Below, piece by piece: positions 39,001 through 51,000 of a stretch of 64,000 nt of DNA. Made by a program: the position numbers and the translations under genes. The stretch is from Symsagittifera roscoffensis. Lineage: Eukaryota > Xenacoelomorpha > Acoela > Convolutidae. Below the pieces are notes generated by a model. That model made no database searches, was not told the DNA's origin, and was given only the letters and a program-made list of their open reading frames with translations. Each line of letters starts with the position of its first letter. The stretch's first letter is position 1. The DNA is taken from contig NC_087069.1 in the NCBI RefSeq assembly GCF_963678635.1, positions 43,228,688 through 43,292,687 of the forward strand, given 5' to 3'.

Positions 39001-42000
39001 CCACTATTGACGTCTTCCAAAGCAAAGTTGATGGTTAATTCGAATAAAAAAATAAGTAGAACAAAAACGGTTTGAGATAGTCAATGACTAGAAATAAACC
39101 TGGAAAGGGGTGAACCTGGAAAACTTCTCAATTCAGAGAAAATGGGTACATTTTGTGAATGAAATCTCAAATTTTATACAGTTACTTTCTAATCATTTGC
39201 AATATTAGTGGCATTTGACATCCTAGATCTCGGAAAAAGAAATAACCGCATTCATAGTATTGTTCCGATTATCGAAAAAAAATGAGGATTATCAGTCGAT
39301 TTCTTGGAAAAGTTGTAGTGTATGAAACGATTGCCGAGTCTTCGTATTTCAAGGCGTGTTTGATTGCACTATCTTAGCCTAACTTAAAAATACACAAGCT
39401 TTCCTCTTAGGATTTTGGAGACAATTTCTAAGATGCTGAAAAAGTAGCACAAAAAATTTTCCCTCTCGCAAATTTGTTCGGATTTGAAATCAAGCTAGTT
39501 GGTCATACTTTTTTCTTATACAAAACATGACTTAAATTTAAAGCGTTGAAGGTCCAATTAAAAAGGAGTCAGATTTTGGTTTTTTTAAAAGATTTTGCAA
39601 AAAATTACTTTTTGATAGATGCAAACATATTAAGCGCTCAGATCAAACCAATCGGTTTGTGGCGCTTAAGCTGTTTGCATCTATCAAAAAGTAACTTTTT
39701 GCTAAAATTATCAAAAAAAGACTGTCATAAATCAGAGTAAACAAAGGATTGTTCTGACTGCTTTTTAATTGTTTATAAGAAAAAAAGTACGACCAACTAG
39801 CTTGATTTCAAATCCGAACAACTCAAGAAAATATTTCGTTTTACTTTTTCAGCAGTCAGAGATTGAGTCTTTAGTTGATAAGCTATAGGCCCGGCAAGTG
39901 ATATATGATTTATAGAACTGGTTCAGAGCTGGAACCTTTTTTTGAGGACTCAAAGTTATTTATGTTACTCGTAAAACAGCAGCTGGCAATTTTAGCCCTT
40001 TGAGCTTCAAAGTTTAATGATATGAAAAAGCCATACTAATTTTCAGTTCTATTTTTCCTTATGAAAAAACAAGTTATATTAATTTTTTTCCTCCTCAAAA
40101 AAGTCTAATTCAAATTAATTACAGTAATATACAGTAGATACTCCAGTTTTAGAGCAAATGTTGAAGAATTTGAGCTCATTGAACAGTCACGAGACATAGA
40201 AGTTGCAATTTTTAGTTTTTAGCAACGAAATGAACTTTATCATGTTTGTGCCGTTTTCTCTACAACTACTGGAGATTCACGGTTGAATTTCTGACACATG
40301 ATGGATCAAACTGTTTTTTGGACTACAGTTTGATAACAGTAGTTTGGTCATTTAATCAGATGACGTCAGAGAAGTGTTCATGTTCAAACAAATTCGGCAT
40401 TCCAACTAATGTTTTTTTGATTAAAAACAAAAGTTCAGCTGTAATCTTTTTTTGCAAAATTGCGGTGTTGCTAGTATTGTCTATTTAACCAATTTCAGTT
40501 AACTCTTGTCTTCACAATTTCTAGTTGTGTCATTAATGCGTAGGTTAGATTGAAAATTATCCCGGCTAAAAGTCGCCCAAAATTGTCTTTTAAAAACTTC
40601 TGTTTTTTTGTAAAATTTTATTAATAAATGTTTGAGCCAAAAGTTGTTTCGGACAATTTAAGTTGCCCGTGGTTTTCAGTTGACTACATTTTTATTTGTT
40701 TGATTTAGCAATTCACGCTCATGAAGGTCGACCCATGTCAGCTCGAATGGCTATTATTTTTTGGTCAACACTTCCCAAAAAGTGCCTGAAAACGGCTTTA
40801 TTGGCCTGTTTTTCTTAATTTAAGTTTTTTGAAAATCCGCCCCTTCCCCTCGAGAAAATCCTAGATCCGCCCCTGCCTATAGTTATGTTTCTTTCTTCAG
40901 TTCAAACAGAATATGAACATAGTACGACTGGACACACAAAAGCAGAATAAAAGAACCGTTATATTTTCAAAATAATTGAATTATTTCACGTCTGCTGAAC
41001 AAAATTCAACTTCAGTTTATGTGGCAGAGGATTGTCATGCATAATAAAAATTAATAAATAAACCGATTTTTGGAACAATTTTTTTTTGGTTTTCATTTGA
41101 AATTAACCTACAAAAATGGGAGGGCGTATATCCTGAAAGTCAATAGCATTAAAACAAGCGGATGAGGTGCTTTCATGTTCTTATGGATTTGGCACCCTGG
41201 CAAATTAAAAGGTCCCCCTTTGAACATTTTTGGTCAACCGACGTGAAAAATATTCTGAAGACGCCAAATAAAATAAAAAGATTTTGAAAGGTATTCCTTA
41301 GGCGCCAAATATGCACTGAGTTTGACGGAGAAGACTGCGCAGAAGCATACAAAATTTTTGCTGGTTTTTATACAAATTCGGTATTGTTTTTGAGAAAATT
41401 CAGAAAAAAGATCATTCGGAAAAAAAAAACAACCAAAATATGCTCGTCGAACTTTTTTAGTTTTTTTAATAATCCCCCACCCATCCTTTTGATAATCATC
41501 CATGGGTTTTTAAGCTTCTTTCTCATCTCTAACGGTGTTTTTTAGACTACAATATCAAAGAGAGTAACTCAAATGAGCCGGCGCGTCTGCTGCGTGTAAC
41601 GGTTTTTGTCCGCTTAAAGTCTTTTTTTTCGTCCTGGCTTCGAAGTCGAAAAGATTTATTACCAGAATAGTCTATATAACGAAAACAGCCTGATGTACTT
41701 GTGCGAATATTGGATGGTATGAGCAACTGAACAACCGAGGTTAAGGAAATATAAATATCATTTTGATACAACCGTTTCGATAAAACCGTTTCATCATTTT
41801 GATACCGTTTCAGTTTCCGGTAATATCTCTGAAACTCTTAACTATAAAATCAACGGATATTTGAAATACTCCATAAATAGCAGAAATTCGGACGTTTGCC
41901 TTTGCAGATACGGGTTTTTGGAGCTTTGTATAATTCCTTTGTTTTTCTAGTGACTGCATTATCGGATATTTGCACCAAAATTTAAGACGGAGATTGCAAA

Positions 42001-45000
42001 GTTAATAAGATTGTGCATAATTGTGTTACACCCCTTAACTGCAATCGCTTTTTTGCTTCGCTAGTAATGACATCGAAAGCGCTCCTGTCCGCATCTCTCT
42101 GCAGCTTTTTGCAAGGTCGAATTGGTTTTTCATCTGAATTAATTGAAATTCGGTCGAAATAAAAAACATCCATATACAAGGCGCTGATTGCGCAAGTTGA
42201 CCAATTTCAGAGGTGACAAAAGTATTACCATTTTCATTCATTTGGTCTAAGTACCAAAAAAATGAGGAGATGTTTGCAGAGTAAAACAAGGATAGCCGGT
42301 TGCTGTGCAAATAGCAAGGGACATTCCACCATGATTTATTTTTTAGTATCAAAAACATTAGATTTTTTGTGACTTTTTTATTTTTCTAAAGTATTAAAAA
42401 TATTCAATTTTTTTGTGAATTTTTTGATTTTTTTAATTAAGAGTCAATGAATCAAGTACAAACAGCAGAGCGAAGTTTATGGCTCGGCAAGCTCAAAAAA
42501 TAAGAAAATCCGAAAAAAAATCTCAAAATTATGCCAACATTTTGAATTTTTTATTTCACGTGAAATCCAATTAAGACTAAAATGGCTTTAAAGTGATAGC
42601 GTAATTGACCTCCTCTCAGCCTTCCTCGAGCTCAACAGTACTCTGAGTCTCAAATAGGCAAGAAAAAAACACACCCTACGGCATTGTTCTCAGAACAACA
42701 AGTAGACGGAACAACAAGTAGTCGGAACAACAAGTAATCGGAACAACAAGTAATCATCGGAACAACAAGTAGTTGGAACAACAAGTAGACGGAACAACAA
42801 GTATTCAGAACAACAAGAATGGCTGGCTGTTTTCCAAATAGCACAGATGATTAATTTTGACCCAGCTCCGTTCTTCAAAAAGCCAATCTGAAAAAAGTGG
42901 CTGTCCAAGTAGCACAGAATATTCTGACCTCTTTTAATCTTAAAAAATCGTAGAAAATTGGGACAAGTTTTTAAAAACAAAGTTGACGTTTTTTGATGCT
43001 TTCATTGTTTTGTCCAATTTTTCTAAGTGATGAAAGGTGATCAGTTTGTTACTATTCTTCGCAAATGTGGTAATTGTATCTAAGGTCACCTCAAAAATAT
43101 ATTAAAAGTTTCACTCTCTCACTCATTCTCCTCTGTAGTTTCTTCTGCAAAACGACGATAATCAGACCAATTTTGTCGCGACAACTTTTTATTGAATTTT
43201 GCTGGAAAGAGACTTAAGCTTTTGCTGCAACACATTACCCTTAAAAGATTCTTCCATTAATATACCATAAGCTATCAATGTATTCTACGATGTAGATCTT
43301 TTTTGTCTCTTTGACGCGTCAACGGAAAAAAAACTAAAAATTTTTGGTCATGTGGCGTTGAACTAATTATAGAGTGACAAATACATTCAAAAGAAAGACT
43401 AATAATTTCCTGTAAATTTAACAATAATGTAATCTAGTATTCACTCTCGCAAAGTGACCTTGCCTCTTAAAAGTAGAGCTTGCCGCAGTGACATGATTAA
43501 AATTGTTTATGTACAGAAAAATCAACCTGTATATAATCTGTAGATATTCTGTAGATAATTTGTGTTTTGATAGTGATTACATAATGAAGATATACTGCAT
43601 AAATTCTTTGTGAATCAAAGAGAATTCTAATCGATTATCTAATGGTTATAATCGAAAATTTATAGTATAAAAAGTTAATTACAATTTCTTTTAAATCTGC
43701 ATAATTTTTTGCACATAATCAATTTTCATCCATTTTTGTCAATGCGGGTTTCATATCAACAACTTTCGACACTGGAAATTTTTTTTGGAAACTTTCTTGG
43801 AAAGAATTTTAGAAGGATATTTTAAAATTCTACATTTAAGATGCAAGGAGTAGATAAGCAAAAAGCGTTCGTTCTGCGAGTTGTGAGAACGAATATTACA
43901 GCTCCTTTTAATATTCAATAGCAAGCTAATTTTCGTTATTTATCTGTCTCTGTCTATTTAAATTGAAACTAGCTCAAAAATGCTCATCCAAAAAATTTTT
44001 TACGATAATTCTACGAAGAGACAAGAAAAACTATGAAGTATTGTTTTTTTTGTTCGGGCGTAGGTTTAGGTACCTCAAAAATATCTGTTGATGTGATGTA
44101 GGGTAAAATTTCCGTATTCGCGGTTGGGTTTAAGAAAATCAAAAAAAATTCAGTCGCAAAAAAAATGGTTTGAATTACAAATAACTTTGTAGAATGCTGG
44201 GAGAAAAGACAATTTTTGGGCTATACTTTGAACTGACCACATTTTTTTAATCACTTTCGATGTTGGCTGAGTGTTTGCACTAGCAGCCTTGAATAAAAAC
44301 ACTAAAATATTTTTTGTAACAAAGAAAAACTATCATTTTGACTAGAGTACGAAAAAAAACTATCGATTTGATTCGATTGCACCAAAATACAAAAACAATA
44401 AAAATAAAAAGCTTTGAAAATAAGAAAATAGTCAAAAAAGTTCCAATTTGATTTCCCTTTTTTTGTATCAGTTTTTTTACAAAGTAAGAAAGATGCTTAC
44501 TTTTTTTTTATATCTACCCAAAACTTATGCAATAATTAATGAATAAATCGGGGATTGAAAAATAGTACAGATAGTTGCCGCGCGAAGTGAATTAAATTAA
44601 TCTTCTTTTAAGAAGAAAAAAAAAATTTTTTTTGAACTGTTCAAGCTCCTCTCAAGTTTTAACTCAAAGTGTTTCACGATGATAATTGGCCTAGATGGTA
44701 AATTTTTCTAAGCGATAGAAAGTTTTTGAGAGCGCAAAAAATTTTTTTTTAGAAAAGACACTGCGTATAGATTCGCAGCCTCGAACTCCATCTTCGACAG
44801 AAGAATTTTTCAGACAATGCAGACCACCCGCAGTGGAACTTCATCGATAATGTTTTACTCTATTATAAGGTATTTTTAGAGAGAAAAAAATTGGAGAGTA
44901 TAACTTAAGAACATTTTTAATGGATTACAATCATTTTTTCACAATGAACTAATCCTTTATAATCAAATTTTCCTCCAATTTGGTCAATTTTTTTCACAAG

Positions 45001-48000
45001 ATGAATCATGAAAATTGATTATTTTTTCTCCACAAAAGTTGATTATAATCGATTAATTATTGCAAAAAAAATTGTGGCTTGCTCATCTTGTTGCATTTTT
45101 TCTGCAAAACTAACTATTCGAATCAAAGATAAACTTTTCAACTAAATAATCAACAAAATGAAACAAAAAGAACTAAATCAATTCACAAAATGTTTTCTGG
45201 CAGTTTTTTTCTTGTCGCACTTTAGTTTACTTCAATCAATAACATCAATCAATAGCAAACTCAATCGATAACATCTTAAAAAAATTATTATAACCAATTA
45301 TAATTAGTTAAAAATAAGCTAAAATTTTGTATTTTTTTGCATGAGCTACTTCTTGAAAATTAATTTTTTATCTGCTCTAACAATTTGTAATCAAGTTTCG
45401 AACTTTTTCTTTCGTTGTTTTTTTTAATATCTGGACCCACAAACTGATATATATTGGGAATTAAAATAGTCGGAACTTGAGCTTGGGCGTGGTGCAAAAA
45501 AAAGCAAGCAAAAACCATCATCGCGCTTTTTAATTTAGCTGATATTGAAATAATGGCTTCTGGTCAAATTTTTAAGAGCACTAAGGCGATTTCAAATCAA
45601 TAAACGACAGTTGGAGAGACCGTTTGCCTGCTGGGTGCTTCTTAGAAAGGCGGAAGTTTCTTATCAGAATTGGAGACAGAAACAACTTGGTCTCGGAACT
45701 TATTTTGCCGGTTTACACTGGCCTAAAATTACCGTTTGTCAAACAGATCGGAGTCTTAATTTAAGCTCGCCGAAGATGACATATAGTCCAAAAAAGGAAA
45801 AAAAACTCAGAGGTTAAGCAGATCTTGTTAGTAATTTACCCTTATGAAAAGAAAATGGCTTTTGTCCCCCCATTTATGAAGCACTATTTCAAAAGTTAAC
45901 ATAATTATTTTTTCAAAAAATCTTAGAAACAGAATCTGGCCTTTTTCAATAAATTTTCCAATGTATTTTTGAGTTTCAAGAATTTCATTTTTTTGGAATT
46001 AGCAAAGAAAAGACATTTTTTTGTGAAATTTGCAAAAAAAAATTTTTAATCTAGTTAACAATCGTCTACTGGAGTAAAATTTTGATTAAAACGTACATCC
46101 GCAAGTACCCGCAAAGATCTTCCATGGGTAATAATCGAATGCTATATGAAGGATTAGAATGGATTGTCTCCATAAAGTTCTAAAATGATTGATTTCACCA
46201 TGATTAACAAATGATTATAAATCAAACAAATTAGAAACCAATTAGATCCCTTATAAATTACATAACATTTCCCTATACTTTTCAAAACATTTCCTGGATT
46301 TTTCAAAACATTTCTTTATATATCCAAAACTACAACGCAATCTAGAACATAAACTAGGATAATCCCCAAAAGGAGATTTGTATTTATCAAAACAAAAAAT
46401 GTTCAGTTTTTTTTTCTACTTGTCTATATTCCTCGCCTAAAAATAAGGCAAAAAATGAGTCTTCATTGTGATAAGGAAGAGCTCGGAATGTCAGTTTGGT
46501 TGGCCTAAAATGAATTAAACCGGCAAAACTTATATTTTTTGTTTGGAAATCCGCCCCGTCGAGAAAAACTTGATCAGTCTTTGCTATTCATACTTCTTTC
46601 ACTGTTGACGCCCATACTTTTCCCTTGCACTCAAAAACGCCCCCTCCCCCTACACAAATTTACGCCCCTGCTCAGCCTTAAGCTCATTAAATTCCCCCAC
46701 CCTCCTAAAAACAAACCAATAAACATAGGGGGATGAGGACAATCAATTTAACTGACAAAAAGAAAAGAGGGGTGTTAAAAGTATAAAGGATATCATTTTG
46801 CAAAAATTAATTAAATGTGAGTAGATTTTAAAACCGAGTAGGTTGTGAGTCATGCAGAAAAAGCCGCAAATTTCGGAGGAAAATTGGAAAAGTATTATAC
46901 TTATTAATCATCTTTACAATCAAATATAACCATTTCAAATCGATTACAATTTAATGGAATTTTTCTCTTTAAAAAATGGAAAATTATGAGATATAGCTTA
47001 TTGCGTGATCCCAAATTGTAACTATATTCGAATATAAATGCAAAATTTTAGTATACGAAATTTCTGGCCTCAATTTCAATCCTTGTTAGAGCAAAATCAA
47101 AATGCAATCACAATTGACGCACGGAAAGGGCGTTTAGGGTTTGAGGTCACCAAAACTGCTCGTAATGGGGTCATACTCGGACAATTTTGATTGTTCGATT
47201 ATTTTGATTTAAGGTTCAAAGACGCCGTGTTTTTGGGAAGATTAGCTGGCTTAGGTGCAAAGTTATAGAGAATTTTTTTTCTGGCTATGAATAATTGAGC
47301 AAAAAAAAACTTAAAAAAGCTGATCCTTATAACTCTGAAAAACCAGCAATGAGATACAATTGCATACAATTGTCTTGTGATTTTTCGAAAAAATGGTTAT
47401 TATGATAACTTACATCATTCACTCAGAGCTTTGTGTATGTTTGGTCAAACTCAAGGGAAAAAGCCAAGTTTGGACATGGTCGCAACAACAGTTAAAATAA
47501 ATTATTTGGCAGCTATTTAGTTTTTGTCTATTTTTTCGAATTTAGACACATTTTTGCAGAAGTTTTTGTAGTGCATGCTCGATTTAGAAAATTTACTTAA
47601 AAATACTTAGTTTTTTAATGGCTCAATTACTACTTATTTTGTTTATTAAAAAAAGGTCTTCAGAAGCTTGTTGAAGTTTCTCCGACAATGTCATTAAAAA
47701 TGCAGGAATTTTGCGATCTTAATCTTTTAACCCATCGATACCCAGTGAGGAGTATCCGCACCCCTGCAAAAGATCAATTCAACAGTTAAGCACAAGTGAT
47801 TGCACCTTCTAACGGGTTACCAAAATACTTTTAATTGCATTTTTGGAGAATAGATAAAATGATTAAAATGGAGGATTTTAACTGTTTTGCAAATAATTAT
47901 TTGTTCCCAAGGGATAAACAATTAGCATCAGCAGCTTTATACTTAAGTCAAGTTTTCTGATAAGTATTTCAAAACGCTTTTTTCAGACTTTTGTTTAGAA

Positions 48001-51000
48001 GAATCAAAGTTTTTTACGATAGTTGAACACCAATATCACCCTGAGAAAATGATAAACACAAAATCACAAAACACAGATTTACTTCTTGTTTTTTTTTGAA
48101 GTAGACGTTTTTTTACCAAAAAAAGGTAGCTTAAAGAAGGACAATATTTTAACCTCAAAGTATTTTTCAATCTACATCGATTATTCACTAGGAAACAAAC
48201 TCGTTAAAAACGCTCTTTGATTTTAGGAATCCGTTTTTCTATAAATCTTTAAAAGCATTTTAAAAAAGAGCTTTAAGCGTCATCATTCAATAACAAGCGT
48301 AAAAAAAAACACTACATTATGCGCGCTCAATCTCCTTTAAATGCCAAATAAATGAACAAAATATAAATATTCTTGGATAAACGAGTTTAAAGGCAGAAAA
48401 AATATCAAAAATATTTTCTAACAAGTTACGAATTAAAGTAAAATCTCCATTGACCGACCATTTTCCTTGAAATAAATTTCGTAAGAAACTCGGAATGCAA
48501 ATTTTGTATAATTCTCTTGCAAAAACTTGCGAAGGAAGGCAAATAGTGCAAAAATCCTGCTAAACTCTTGCAAGATTTGCATTTGCTTAGCCGCGTAGAA
48601 TTTCACTGATAATTTATAATATATAATTTTCGCGCAAACATCTGAATTTGCAAATTTGTTTGTGTTTTTTCCAGTAATCCTTTTTTTCAGCTTATATTAG
48701 AAGTAAAAAGCTTCTTATTAATTACACAATTAATTTTTATAAACAGTAAAGATTATCTAGCTATTTTGAAAAAAAAAATCAAATTTGATGAAATAATCTC
48801 TTAGAAACATTAATGCTTTGAAAATTTGCGGAGTGTCTGCAAGAGACTAGACAAAACATCAAATATCACTTAGCATTATAAAAATAGCAAGAAAAATTGA
48901 AACAAATTTTGTATTGGAATGAAAAAGTCTTGTTTTTTTCTTGCAACTGCAATGCAAATTTTGTAGATAATAAATCTTTTTTTTCTGTTTTTTTTGCTAG
49001 TTTTTTATTCCGAGAACACTGGGGTTGCTCTTTATTGTGGTCAGATGTAACTAATTCCAACTAATTTAATATATAAAGGCCAAAATGTCAAACCCTGGGT
49101 TTGAGCTGTATGATCCCAGTGTAGTTTAACACTTTGCATCATACGATTTCTTTTTGGATTTCTCTGTGTTACTCTCACTCATTTATGAAGCATTTACATG
49201 GTGGTAAAGGGATCACTTTGAGATTGTCAGATCTTGTAATTTAATCAACTATGATGTCCTCAGTGAATGGATACGAGATCTCATTCGACCTCTAGCTTCA
49301 CTTTTACCTCATCAGGAAAAAATTTAATTGCAATAGTATTGAAGCCTCTAGATGAAAGCTATAAAATAAAAAACTCAAGTAAAAAAATTAGAATCGCTGA
49401 AAAAAAATAAATGTGAATTACAGAGAATTGATAAGAAACAGAGTATTGTTTCGATAAGTCATCTGCGATTCAAAGACAAACAAGCTGTAATCTCATTTCA
49501 TATGCACAACTGAGTTGGAACAAAAAGGAAGATTCATTCATTCACAAGGACAGGACTTTACGATCGCCTGTCTGAAGTTTTTATCTATGTCTGAGACCTT
49601 GAACAATGGAAGTGATTTAGTTTTATTTTTTCAGACTAAAATTCCTTATACATTTAAAATAGTATTTGCTGGTAATCTTTTACAGTTACCCAAATAAGGG
49701 CTCTTTTTGGTTTCCTGTCACATGACATAAGCATCAATTTTGTGGTTCCAAAATTAATTATGAAGACCAAGTTTGTTTTGAAACAGCCTTATTAGTCAAC
49801 AAGCCATTTTTAGTTCAATTCAGAATTATGAACATAAAATTTTCACTGAATTTTTTGAAGGAGCACAAACAAAGAGCCCAAATGGATCTCTTTAACGGTT
49901 GACCTATAGGGTACCTAATGAATTACATTGCAAAAGTGAAGGCTTTACTATTGTATACTATATTTGTGTACCAATTAACTATAATAAATTTGAATTTTGA
50001 AAAGGTGAGCTTAATAAGAAAAAGAATAATTATAAGTTCTTTGTTTGGGTAACCGTAATGAATGCATCCATCAATTTTTTGCGCATAAACAGAATTTATT
50101 TTTTTTTAAATAGAGGGCCTCTTTTACCGTTCCCCAAATGAACTAAATAATTTTTTTTCCTGAAGGATTGTTTTTACCTGGTAACATTTTTACGTGGCAA
50201 ATCTTTTAGAAACATTATCTTCAAAATGTTTTTTAAAAAGGGAACTCTTCAAATAAATATACTTCAAAAATTTTAGTGCTCAGTGGCTGAGCTTTGGTGT
50301 TGACAACGGGCGCAAACTGCCAAATGCGCAGAAATTCTCAGACGATTAGACCGTCCAAAATTGACTAATCCAAACTCTGACTGACTTAATTCTGATTAGA
50401 CTGTCCAAATTCTGACTAACAAAATTTTTGCATTGGTTGTGTTGGTTTTTTCTTTTTTTTTGTTAATCACGCAAAATCAGCTACCAGGAATCATCGTCGG
50501 ACTGGATTAAAAGTATAAATCATAATAAAGCCTTCTCATTTGTGATTCGAACGACATAAAAAAATTCGAAACTAATTTCCGAGTATCGAGAAAAATCGGC
50601 TTGAAACTTTTGATTTTTAGTCTTAAATCGAGCGAATTTACTTGTATTGCCATGATTGTTGTGCATCCCCAATCTCTAGTTGTTTGCTCAGATCCTTTTA
50701 TTATACCACGCCAACAAAAAGCGACACATTTTTGAAAAAAAAACACTCTTTTTTTGGTAATTTTTTCAGACTATAGTCCGAACATTCTGTGCTAGTTGCA
50801 CTGTAACCGGCTATCCTTGTTATTTTTTTTATGACTACAAATAATAATTTTATTATCATTATTATTACGATTATTTTGATTTTTATGATGATTAGGATTA
50901 TTATTATGATAATTATAATTTTTATTATGATTATTATTATCTCTTTAGGGTAGGATGCTCAAGGCCCACCATGATCCGTGCGCGTTGCTTGAGGGTGTGG

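Noticed and set aside
42693-42818. CRISPR-like repeat array
   Set aside because: Spacing of 4 variable bases is far too short for spacers and the window is eukaryotic.
42650-42980. Cys/Leu-rich minus-strand frames (CCSxYLLFRLLVVP repeats)
   Set aside because: They are readings of the 16-bp minisatellite in the other frames.
45611-45817. 68-codon + strand frame inside intron 1 as a possible extra opsin exon or nested gene
   Set aside because: No similarity to opsin helices, and the known exons already join in phase without it.
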